Source: an uncultured Elusimicrobiales bacterium
Lineage (GTDB): Bacteria; Elusimicrobiota; Elusimicrobia; Elusimicrobiales; Elusimicrobiaceae
Assembly: GCA_934644855.1 (NCBI GenBank)
Contig: CAKUDJ010000075.1
Location: 1-5,254, forward strand
Direction of reading: 5' to 3'
Length of the DNA: 5,254 nucleotides
Position 1 is the first letter of the stretch; each line of letters starts with the position of its first letter. The notes below the pieces were generated by a model. The model was not told the origin of the DNA and made no database searches. It worked only from the letters and a program-made list of their open reading frames with translations. This document shows, piece after piece, positions 1 to 5,254 of the stretch. The translations under genes and the position numbers were made by a program.

Positions 1-1041
1 ATCATTAACGCAGCTAAAAATTTAGTCATTAACCCGCAAACGGACCCCTATTTGGCCAAATTAAAAGGGGAAACGATTGTGGTTTCCGACGGTACCACCA
101 TGCTGTCTGCCGACGATAAAGCCGGCGTGGCCGCTATTGTGACGGCCTTGCAAACCTTGGCGGACAATCCGTCTATCAAGCACGGCCCTATCCAAGTGGT
201 TCTTACCCCTAACGAAGATATCGGTATGGCGGGTGAAGGGTTGGATATGGATTTGTATTACCCGGAAATCCCCTTTGATTTTGATGCCGGCGTAAACGGG
301 GAAATTATTGTAGCTAACTTTTCCGCCTATGGCGCTTTGGTGACGGTCCACGGCGTGAACGGTCACCAATCTTATGCCGCCACCAACGGCTACCGCAACG
401 CTAGCGCCGCCGCCGCGTACATTGTGCAAAAAGCGGCGCCCAAACGCACGTTGCCCAATTACAGTACCGGCCTGGACGGTTATGTGGAACCCCACCACAT
501 CAGCTATGATTCCAAAAATAACACCGTGACGGTGGACTTCCGCTACCGCTTTTTCAACCCCAAACAGGGCAAAAAATGGTTCGCCCGCTTGGATAAAGCC
601 GTAGCCGAAGCTGCCCAAAAATTTGATGTGAAAATAGACAAGAAAATTGCCAAACAATATACCAACGTGGCAGACGGTATGCACCCGGCCGCCGCCAATT
701 TGGCGGGCCAGGCGCTCAAAAAAGCGGGTATGGAACCGCGCTACTTAAAGGAACGCGCCGGAACCGGCCCGGCCATGTTTGCCAAACGGGATATTTGCTT
801 GGGCGCGCCCTGCTTGCCCACGGGCCAAAACAACCCGCACAATTACAAAGAATGGTTGAGCGAAAAGGATTTGTTTATTGCCTATAAAGCCATTTTGAAT
901 TTAGTGCAAGATGTGCAGGCCGTGCCGTCGGTTCCGTCCCGTGCCCAACAAGTACAGGAACGTGCTGCCAAAGCAAAAGCCAAACTTTTGCAAGAACTGC
1001 ACCAGGACCCGCAAGTGCAAAAAAGTATCCAGGGCAAGTAA
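1..1041 (+). CDS. pepT: Peptidase T (tripeptide aminopeptidase, M20 family), 5' end missing
   Basis: The frame is open from base 1, so the gene begins upstream; the TTG at 52 is internal and not a start. The visible 346 residues match the M20 zinc peptidase family, closest to PepT, a cytosolic enzyme that removes the N-terminal residue from tripeptides. Visible motifs in fragment numbering are: SADDKAG with the likely metal-bridging D38; PNED with catalytic E72 and metal ligand D73 (Glu in E. coli PepT); FDAG with D95; GHQ with H122 in the dimerisation domain; and NPHNYKE with the last metal His H280. The HxD motif lies outside the window. Two oddities stand out. The usual RGGTDG is RAGTGP, and a charged, Ala/Lys/Gln-rich tail of about 40 residues (307-346) extends past the normal end. 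rdgB follows after 10 bases, so the two are probably co-transcribed. The family is secure; exact tripeptide specificity is inferred. Confidence 0.85.
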   Translation: MINAAKNLVINPQTDPYLAKLKGETIVVSDGTTMLSADDKAGVAAIVTALQTLADNPSIKHGPIQVVLTPNEDIGMAGEGLDMDLYYPEIPFDFDAGVNGEIIVANFSAYGALVTVHGVNGHQSYAATNGYRNASAAAAYIVQKAAPKRTLPNYSTGLDGYVEPHHISYDSKNNTVTVDFRYRFFNPKQGKKWFARLDKAVAEAAQKFDVKIDKKIAKQYTNVADGMHPAAANLAGQALKKAGMEPRYLKERAGTGPAMFAKRDICLGAPCLPTGQNNPHNYKEWLSEKDLFIAYKAILNLVQDVQAVPSVPSRAQQVQERAAKAKAKLLQELHQDPQVQKSIQGK

Positions 1042-1051
1042 TTAAAACGAT

Positions 1052-1657
1052 ATGAAGATTTTAATTGCTACCGGCAATCCGCATAAGTTTAAGGAATTAT
1101 CCGCCATTTTGCCCAAAAAACAAAACAGCGGGGAAAAAATAGAATACGTCAGTTTGGCTGATTTTAAGGGGTTGAACCTCCCGCCGGAAACAGGTTCAAC
1201 CCTGGAAGAAAACGCCGCTATTAAAGCGGTGTATGCCTCCAAACAAACCGGATTACCGGCCGTGGCGGACGATACCGGGCTAGAGGTGGCCCCCTTGGAC
1301 GGCCGCCCCGGTGTCCATACCGCCCGCTATGCCGGGGAACACGCCGATACCGACGAAAACAACCGCAAATTATTGGCCGAACTGGACGGGCTTTTGTTGC
1401 ACCAACGTAAAGCTACATTCCACACGGTAGCCTGTTTGGCTTTGCCTTCCGGGCAACACCTCAGTTTTGACGGCCGGTTGGACGGCTATATCGGCTTTGG
1501 CTACCGGGGCGAAAACGGCTTTGGGTACGACCCGCTGTTTATCGTCAAGGATACCACCCAAACATTGGCAGAGCTGACCGATAAAGAAAAAAACAAAATC
1601 AGCCACCGTGCCAAAGCCTTCGGGCAACTGTCCGAAAAATTAAAAATCTTAAAATAA
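1052..1657 (+). CDS. rdgB: Non-canonical purine NTP pyrophosphatase (RdgB/HAM1 family)
   Basis: This cytosolic house-cleaning enzyme hydrolyses dITP, ITP and XTP to the monophosphate plus pyrophosphate, keeping deaminated purines out of DNA and RNA. The 201-residue length matches the family (E. coli 197). The diagnostic motifs are all present in order: TGNPHKFKE (7-15) for the triphosphate; ETGSTLEENA near 46-55; VADDTGLEV (71-79), where D74 corresponds to the catalytic D69 of E. coli; PGVHTARYAG; GFGYDP; and SHRAKA near the C-terminus, which contacts the base. The ATG at 1052 puts the phosphate-binding loop at the very N-terminus as expected. It lacks a clear Shine-Dalgarno sequence and lies 10 bases after the pepT stop, so translational coupling is plausible. 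A terminator follows. The coding sequence also contains an 11-bp perfect inverted repeat (1169-1202). Confidence 0.96.
   Translation: MKILIATGNPHKFKELSAILPKKQNSGEKIEYVSLADFKGLNLPPETGSTLEENAAIKAVYASKQTGLPAVADDTGLEVAPLDGRPGVHTARYAGEHADTDENNRKLLAELDGLLLHQRKATFHTVACLALPSGQHLSFDGRLDGYIGFGYRGENGFGYDPLFIVKDTTQTLAELTDKEKNKISHRAKAFGQLSEKLKILK
1169..1202 (+). repeat. 11-bp perfect inverted repeat inside rdgB
   Basis: GGGTTGAACCT (1169-1179) and AGGTTCAACCC (1192-1202) are exact reverse complements separated by 12 bases. They could form a hairpin in the rdgB mRNA over the codons for the conserved substrate-loop segment around residues 40-51. There is no T-run after it, so it is not an intrinsic terminator. 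A role is unproven and it may be chance. Confidence 0.6.
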
Positions 1658-1674
1658 GCGGTAAAATACCTCAC

Positions 1675-1701
1675 ACCCCGGGCCAAGCACCCGGGGTTTT
1701 T
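1675..1701 (+). terminator. Rho-independent terminator after rdgB
   Basis: ACCCCGGG (1675-1682) pairs perfectly with CCCGGGGT (1690-1697) around the 7-base loop CCAAGCA, and the T-run 1697-1701 follows at once. It starts 18 bases after the rdgB stop and separates the pepT-rdgB unit from the merR unit. The rest of 1702-1755 shows no gene or clear motif. Confidence 0.9.
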
Positions 1702-1756
1702 GGTGCGCAAAACCGAAAATTTCCAGGCGATGAAATGCTTTTTTCTTTTTGGCCCC

Positions 1757-1787
1757 TTGACTTAAAGTCAACTCCAAGTAATATAAT
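1757..1787 (+). promoter_or_regulatory. MerR-type promoter with 19-bp spacer
   Basis: A -35 box TTGACT (1757-1762) and a perfect -10 TATAAT (1782-1787) are separated by 19 bp instead of the usual 17. The long spacer is the hallmark of promoters activated by MerR proteins, which underwind the DNA to realign the boxes. Transcription should start near 1794, leaving a leader of only about 16 bases before the merR start at 1810. The most likely regulator is the MerR protein encoded immediately downstream (autoregulation, inferred). Confidence 0.88.
1761..1778 (+). promoter_or_regulatory. Putative MerR operator dyad in the promoter spacer
   Basis: CTTAAAGTCAACTCCAAG is an imperfect dyad (6 of 9 pairs) lying between the -35 and -10 boxes. 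It resembles the CTTAGAGTTAACTCTAAG-type sites known for AdhR/NmlR-like MerR regulators. A second dyad, TTGACTT-A-AAGTCAA (1757-1771, 7 perfect pairs), overlaps it and covers the -35 box. Assignment to the adjacent MerR protein is inference from position and family. Confidence 0.75.
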
Positions 1788-1796
1788 ATTTTATGT

Positions 1797-1805
1797 AAGG
1801 AGGTG
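1797..1805 (+). promoter_or_regulatory. Strong ribosome binding site of merR
   Basis: AAGGAGGTG is a near-complete anti-16S complement, with AGGAGG ending 6 bases before the ATG at 1810. It fixes the merR start. It is the strongest Shine-Dalgarno sequence in the window. Confidence 0.9.
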
Positions 1806-1809
1806 CTGA

Positions 1810-2187
1810 ATGACCATTTCCGAAGTGAGCCAAAAGTACGGCCTGCCGGCCGATACGTTGCGCTACTATGAAAAAGTAGGGCTTATCCCGCCGGTAAACC
1901 GCAAGGAAAGCGGCGTGCGGGATTACACCGAAACCGATTGCGGGTGGGTGGAATTTATCAAATGTATGCGCGGGGCGGGGCTTTCTATTGAAACATTAAT
2001 AGAGTATGTGTCGCTTTTCCGCCGCGGCAACCGCACGTTGCAAAAGCGCAAACAACTGCTTATTAAAGAGCGCGATGCCCTGCAACGGCGCGTGGAGCAA
2101 ATGCAACAAACGCTCAACCGCTTAAACCATAAAATAGAAGTGTACGAAGAAAAAATTGTAGCTTGTGAGAAAAAACTATTGAAATAG
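1810..2187 (+). CDS. MerR-family transcriptional regulator, AdhR/NmlR-like
   Basis: This 125-residue DNA-binding activator has the compact MerR architecture. The N-terminal winged helix-turn-helix (about 1-70) contains the signature LRYYEKVGLIPP (17-28) and the wing around VRDYTETD. A long charged coiled coil (about 75-120) serves for dimerisation. There is no separate ligand-binding domain, as in the AdhR/NmlR branch. C52, in the segment EFIKCMRGAGLS, sits at the position of the Cys52 reported as the electrophile-sensing thiol of B. subtilis AdhR; C44 and C119 are also present. Sensing of aldehydes or thiol-reactive compounds is therefore plausible but inferred. Its own MerR-type promoter lies just upstream, and the flavoprotein gene begins 14 bases after its stop. 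It most likely controls this three-gene unit including itself. Family assignment is firm; the effector is unknown. Confidence 0.93.
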   Translation: MTISEVSQKYGLPADTLRYYEKVGLIPPVNRKESGVRDYTETDCGWVEFIKCMRGAGLSIETLIEYVSLFRRGNRTLQKRKQLLIKERDALQRRVEQMQQTLNRLNHKIEVYEEKIVACEKKLLK

Positions 2188-2201
2188 AGGTTTTTTATAA
2201 T

Positions 2202-2741
2202 ATGGCAAAAAATGTTTTAATTATTTCCGCCAGCCCACGCCGGGGCGGCAATTCGGATTTATTGTGTGAGCAATTTTCCGCCGGGGCGCAAGCCGCCGGA
2301 AACAGTGTAGAAAAAGTATTTTTGAAAGATTATCATATTGCGTATTGTTTGGGGTGCGGTGCGTGTAATACGTCCCACCTGTGCGTACAAAAAGACGATA
2401 TGAAACCGCTGTTAGATAAACTGGTGGCGGCAGACGTGATTGTGCTGGCAACCCCGGTTTATTTTTACTGTATGGACGGACAGCTGAAAACCTTTATAGA
2501 CCGCACTGTGCCGCGCTATACGGAAATTTCCAATAAAGATTTTTATTTTATTCTTTCCGCCGCGGATACCAACCGCCAAAATATGCAGCGCACCGTGGAA
2601 GCGTTGCGCGGGTTTACGCAAGATTGTTTGGAAGGCACCCGCGAAAAAGGCATTTTGTACGGTACCGGGGCATGGCAGAAAGGGGAAGTAAAAAACAAGC
2701 CTGTTTTTAAGCAAGCGTATGAAATGGGCCAAAATTGTTAA
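2202..2741 (+). CDS. Flavodoxin-family NAD(P)H-dependent oxidoreductase with four-cysteine motif
   Basis: This 179-residue cytosolic flavoprotein belongs to the NADPH-dependent FMN reductase / iron-sulfur flavoprotein superfamily. The N-terminus shows beta strand VLIISA followed by SPRRGGNS (11-18), the FMN-phosphate loop. ATPVYFYCMDGQLKTFIDR (83-101) forms the second flavin-binding region. C49, C52, C55 and C61 form CX2CX2CX5C, matching the compact CX2CX2CX4-7C cluster motif of archaeal iron-sulfur flavoproteins, so a 4Fe-4S cluster is possible; the same cysteines occur in relatives annotated simply as FMN reductases. It probably passes electrons from NAD(P)H to a small acceptor such as a quinone or electrophile; the substrate is unknown. 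The start has a modest AGAGG (2186-2190) overlapping the merR stop, implying coupling to merR. The DXS-like gene follows after 34 bases. Confidence 0.9.
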   Translation: MAKNVLIISASPRRGGNSDLLCEQFSAGAQAAGNSVEKVFLKDYHIAYCLGCGACNTSHLCVQKDDMKPLLDKLVAADVIVLATPVYFYCMDGQLKTFIDRTVPRYTEISNKDFYFILSAADTNRQNMQRTVEALRGFTQDCLEGTREKGILYGTGAWQKGEVKNKPVFKQAYEMGQNC

Positions 2742-2758
2742 ACGCAGTAAATATATAT

Positions 2759-2763
2759 AGGAG
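2759..2763 (+). promoter_or_regulatory. Ribosome binding site of the DXS-like gene
   Basis: AGGAG ends 12 bases before the ATG at 2776, somewhat further than ideal. No other in-frame start lies closer, and the N-terminus from this ATG aligns with DXS proteins, so it supports this start. Confidence 0.65.
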
Positions 2764-2775
2764 AAGTAATAAAGT

Positions 2776-4533
2776 ATGACGCAAATTTTAGACAAAGTAA
2801 ACGAGTCGCAAGATTTGAAAGGTTTATCTATGGAGGAGTTGGATACGCTATCGGCGGAAATCCGCGCCTTGCTGATTAAAAAAATAAACGCCACGGGGGG
2901 ACATTTCGGCCCGAATTTGGGTTTTATTGAGCCGACGGTGGCCCTGCACTATGTGTTTAATACGCCGCAGGATAAGTTTGTGTTTGATGTTTCCCACCAA
3001 TGTTATACGCATAAAATTTTAACGGGCCGCAAACAGTATTTTACAAATCCGGCCAAATACCACGAAATTTCCGGCTATACCAACCCGCAGGAAAGCGCGC
3101 ATGATACGTTTGTTATTGGCCACACGTCCACCGCGCCCAGTTTGGCGGTGGGGTTGGCCAAAGCGCGTGATTTACAGGGCAAAACCGGCAACGTAATTGC
3201 CATTATCGGGGACGGCTCTTTAAGCGGCGGGGAAGCGTTAGAAGGGTTAGACGCGGCGGCCGAACTCAACAGTAATTTAATTATTTTGGTAAACGATAAC
3301 GAAATGTGTATCGCGCCGGACCACGGCGGTTTATACAAAAACCTGGCGTTGCTCCGCCAAACCCGCGGGCAAGCGGAATGTAATTTTTTTAAGGCCCTGG
3401 GGTTAGATTATAAATATGTGGAAAACGGCAACGACGTGCGCAGTTTAATTGCCGCGTTCCAACAAGTAAAAGATGTCACGCGCCCGACGGTGGTGCATAT
3501 CCATACCTTAAAAGGCAAAGGGTGCCCGCAGGCCGAGGCCAATAAAGAGGCGTTCCCTTGGGTTATGCCCGGCGTGTTGGACGAAAAGAAAAACCCCGCT
3601 CCGGCGGCGGAAACATATGCTTCGCTTACCCAGCGGCATTTGATTGAAAAACGCAAACAGGACCCGTCGGTCATAGTGATTAGCCCCGCCACCCCGGGGG
3701 CGTACGGCCTTACGCCGGACGTGCGCGCCCAGTTGGGGGCCGGCTATACGGATGTGGGCATTGCCGAGGAACACGCCGTGGCGTATGCTTCCGGCTTGGC
3801 GGCCGGCGGGGCCAAACCGGTGCTGCAAGTTTTAAGCTCTTTTGTTCAACGCACTTACGACCAACTGTCGCAAGATTTGGCGCTCAACAAAAACCCGGCC
3901 ACCCTGCTTATTCATTGGGGGGGAATCAGCGCCGGGGATGCCACCCACTTGGGAATTTTTGATATTCCCTTGATAAGCAATATCCCCAATATGGTTTATT
4001 TGGCCCCCACGGGCCGCGCGGAATATTTGGCTATGCTGGATTGGGCTATGGCGCAAAAACAGTACCCGGTGGCTATCCGCGTGCCGTTTAAGGATGTGGC
4101 CGAAACGGGCCTGCCGGTGGATAAAGACTACGCTGTATTGAACAAATACCAGGTGGCCGAACAAGGGCGCGAAATTGCCGTGTTGGGGTTGGGTAATTTC
4201 TTTAGTTTGGGTAAGTCCGTTTGCGGGGAAATCCGCCGTACGCTGGGCATTACGCCTACGCTGATTAACCCGCGCTATATGACGGGCTTGGATAAGCCGC
4301 TATTGGAAGAATTAAAGAAAACACACCGCTTGGTCATTACGTTGGAAGACGGCGTATTAGACGGCGGTTTTGGGGAAAAGGTGGCCGCTTTCTACGGCAA
4401 CAGCACGATGAAAGTGCTTACTTACGGCGCGCACAAGGAATTTACGGACCGCGTACCCTTGGAAGAATTGTACCGCCGTTTCCGCCTGACCAAAGAGCAA
4501 ATTGTGCAAGATGCGCACGACTGCTTAAAATAG
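2776..4533 (+). CDS. DXS-like thiamin-diphosphate enzyme (1-deoxy-D-xylulose-5-phosphate synthase homologue, short form)
   Basis: This 585-residue cytosolic transketolase-like enzyme is homologous along its whole length to DXS (E. coli 620), which condenses pyruvate with glyceraldehyde 3-phosphate. The cofactor parts are intact: GGHFGPNLG with H43, DVSHQCYTHK with H74/H80, GHTST with H116, the metal/ThDP motif GDG (145-147) ending at N175, and catalytic E331 in IAEEHAV. R359, D388 and H391 match E. coli R398, D427 and H431. The acceptor site differs: by hand alignment E. coli R420 and R478, which hold the substrate phosphate, become W381 and F438, Y392 becomes L353 and H299 becomes P261. About 32 residues of the mobile loop after the ThDP motif are missing. 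The C-terminal transketolase domain is retained. It is the last gene of the merR unit. I read it as a paralogue with another acceptor aldehyde; a true DXS of an unusual subgroup is the alternative. Confidence 0.88.
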   Translation: MTQILDKVNESQDLKGLSMEELDTLSAEIRALLIKKINATGGHFGPNLGFIEPTVALHYVFNTPQDKFVFDVSHQCYTHKILTGRKQYFTNPAKYHEISGYTNPQESAHDTFVIGHTSTAPSLAVGLAKARDLQGKTGNVIAIIGDGSLSGGEALEGLDAAAELNSNLIILVNDNEMCIAPDHGGLYKNLALLRQTRGQAECNFFKALGLDYKYVENGNDVRSLIAAFQQVKDVTRPTVVHIHTLKGKGCPQAEANKEAFPWVMPGVLDEKKNPAPAAETYASLTQRHLIEKRKQDPSVIVISPATPGAYGLTPDVRAQLGAGYTDVGIAEEHAVAYASGLAAGGAKPVLQVLSSFVQRTYDQLSQDLALNKNPATLLIHWGGISAGDATHLGIFDIPLISNIPNMVYLAPTGRAEYLAMLDWAMAQKQYPVAIRVPFKDVAETGLPVDKDYAVLNKYQVAEQGREIAVLGLGNFFSLGKSVCGEIRRTLGITPTLINPRYMTGLDKPLLEELKKTHRLVITLEDGVLDGGFGEKVAAFYGNSTMKVLTYGAHKEFTDRVPLEELYRRFRLTKEQIVQDAHDCLK

Positions 4534-4551
4534 CGGTTTCCGTTTACGCAT

Positions 4552-4585
4552 TCGGCCGCCCCAAGGTGTCGGGGCGGCCGGTTTT
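4552..4585 (+). terminator. Rho-independent terminator after the DXS-like gene
   Basis: CGGCCGCCCC (4553-4562) pairs perfectly with GGGGCGGCCG (4571-4580) around the 8-base loop AAGGTGTC, followed by G and TTTT. It starts 18 bases after the stop and closes the three-gene unit. Its T-run overlaps the weak -35 of the next promoter. Confidence 0.92.
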
Positions 4586-4611
4586 ATAGGTGCAAACAGA
4601 AAAGCTATAAT
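4583..4611 (+). promoter_or_regulatory. Promoter of the helicase gene, predicted leaderless start
   Basis: A perfect -10 TATAAT (4606-4611) has a weak -35 candidate TTTATA (4583-4588, 4 of 6 consensus bases) at 17 bp. With the last T of the -10 at -7, position +1 falls on 4618, the A of the ATG. No Shine-Dalgarno sequence precedes that ATG, in keeping with a leaderless mRNA. Confidence 0.65.
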
Positions 4612-4617
4612 AAAACT

Positions 4618-5254
4618 ATGGCCGAAACTCCCATTATTTTAACGGATGAATTTAAGGATGCCCTGCGCTTGTTGGAATCCACCCTCGCTATAAAACCGCT
4701 CATTTTTATAACCGGGCGCGCCGGCACGGGCAAAACCACCCTGCTTAAATACTTTATCCAACATTCTACGCATAGTGCCGTGGTGCTGGCCACCACAGGA
4801 TTGGCGGCCATTAACGTACACGGGCAGACGGTCCATTCTTTTTTCCACTTAAAACCGGGCAATTTGTTGGATACGGAAAACTTAAAACGCCTGCCGCGCA
4901 AAACGGTGGACGCGCTGGACGTGCTGATTATTGACGAAGCCTCTATGCTCCGGGCGGATTTGTTGGACGCCATGGACCATATTTTGCGCCTTTCCACGCA
5001 CACAGACTTACCGTTTGGCGGTAAGCAGGTGGTGCTGTTTGGGGATTTATACCAACTGCCCCCGGTGGAGGAAAAGCCTTCCGGCGGGTTGTTTGATTAT
5101 TTCCATTCCCTGTATAAAAGCCCGTACTTTTTTGAAGCCCGCGTGTGCCGCCGCCTGCCGCTGGAAGTGTTTGAGCTAAAGCGCATTTTCCGCCAGCAAA
5201 CGGACCCCGCATTTATGCAGTTATTAAACCAAATCCGCGAGGAAACCATTACCC
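4618..5254 (+). CDS. PIF1-like AAA-family helicase/ATPase, 3' end missing
   Basis: The frame from the ATG at 4618 stays open to the window edge, giving 212 residues of a longer protein. It is a superfamily 1 helicase of the PIF1/RecD-like type that uses ATP to move along and unwind DNA. Visible motifs are: Walker A GRAGTGKTT (33-41); motif Ia around ATTGLAAINVHGQTVHSFF (58-76); Walker B LIIDEASM (103-110); motif III FGDLYQLPPV (141-150); and LKRIFRQQTDPAFMQLLNQIR (187-207), typical of bacterial PIF1-like ATPases. The later helicase motifs lie beyond the window. The start is chosen because it puts Walker A about 30 residues in, as usual, and because the -10 box lies six bases upstream; there is no ribosome binding site. 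It is separated from the DXS-like gene by a terminator, so it is an independent unit. The exact biological role cannot be told from this fragment. Confidence 0.92.
   Translation, partial: MAETPIILTDEFKDALRLLESTLAIKPLIFITGRAGTGKTTLLKYFIQHSTHSAVVLATTGLAAINVHGQTVHSFFHLKPGNLLDTENLKRLPRKTVDALDVLIIDEASMLRADLLDAMDHILRLSTHTDLPFGGKQVVLFGDLYQLPPVEEKPSGGLFDYFHSLYKSPYFFEARVCRRLPLEVFELKRIFRQQTDPAFMQLLNQIREETIT

Noticed and set aside
52..54. TTG as start codon for the peptidase
   Set aside because: The frame is open from base 1 and the M20 metal-site HxD motif must lie upstream; there is no ribosome binding site before 52.
61..684. Long open frame on the minus strand (207 codons) opposite pepT
   Set aside because: It lies wholly opposite conserved M20 motifs, has no recognisable domain, and is explained by codon bias of the + strand gene.
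2196..2201. TATAAT directly before the flavoprotein ATG as a separate promoter
   Set aside because: Transcription would begin inside the coding sequence (about 2208), and no -35 box is evident at the right distance; a chance AT-rich spacer is more likely.
2742..2775. Possible extra promoter in the AT-rich gap before the DXS-like gene
   Set aside because: The TATATA stretch has no matching -35 at 16-19 bp, and the gap is short enough for read-through from the merR promoter.
2412..2894. Minus-strand open frame spanning the flavoprotein/DXS-like junction (160 codons)
   Set aside because: It overlaps two well-supported genes, and I recognise no motif in it.
4605..5003. Minus-strand open frame opposite the helicase start, and a + frame at 4931-5179
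   Set aside because: The continuous + frame from 4618 carries all expected helicase motifs; these others are shadows in alternative frames.
5196..5208. 13-base direct repeat GCAAACGGACCCC shared with 36-48
   Set aside because: Both copies encode Gln-Thr-Asp-Pro in unrelated proteins with the organism's preferred codons; there is no flanking similarity or sign of mobility.

Overview
The window holds six genes, all on the + strand and closely packed, with no rRNA, tRNA, CRISPR or insertion sequence that I can see. Base composition is moderate, with GC-rich coding sequence and AT-rich gene starts. The gene set (a cytosolic M20 peptidase, a small MerR regulator, a cysteine-rich flavoprotein, a shortened DXS homologue and a PIF1-type helicase) fits an anaerobic, probably gut-associated bacterium. 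I cannot fix the phylum from sequence alone; Elusimicrobiota or a Firmicutes-like lineage are guesses.

Layout. (1) 1-1657: the 3' part of a peptidase T (pepT) gene, then after 10 bases an RdgB/HAM1 nucleotide-sanitising pyrophosphatase, closed by a rho-independent terminator at 1675-1701. (2) 1757-4585: a self-contained transcription unit. A MerR-type promoter (TTGACT, 19-bp spacer, TATAAT, dyad in the spacer) drives a 125-aa MerR regulator, a 179-aa flavodoxin-like oxidoreductase with a CX2CX2CX5C motif, and a 585-aa DXS-like thiamin-diphosphate enzyme. A strong GC hairpin at 4552-4585 ends the unit. (3) 4618-5254: the 5' part of a PIF1-like AAA helicase, open at the window edge, whose -10 box is placed so that transcription should begin at the A of the start codon.

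The middle unit is the most interesting part. The regulator resembles the thiol-sensing AdhR/NmlR branch of MerR and keeps a cysteine at position 52. The DXS-like enzyme keeps the thiamin-diphosphate machinery. However, by my hand alignment to E. coli DXS it has lost both arginines that hold the glyceraldehyde-3-phosphate phosphate (R420 to W381, R478 to F438), as well as Y392 (L353) and H299 (P261), and about 32 residues of a mobile loop. I infer an enzyme with a different, perhaps unphosphorylated, aldehyde acceptor, induced by electrophiles or redox stress together with its flavoprotein partner, rather than the housekeeping isoprenoid enzyme. The sequence supports the operon and the substitutions directly; the function is inference.
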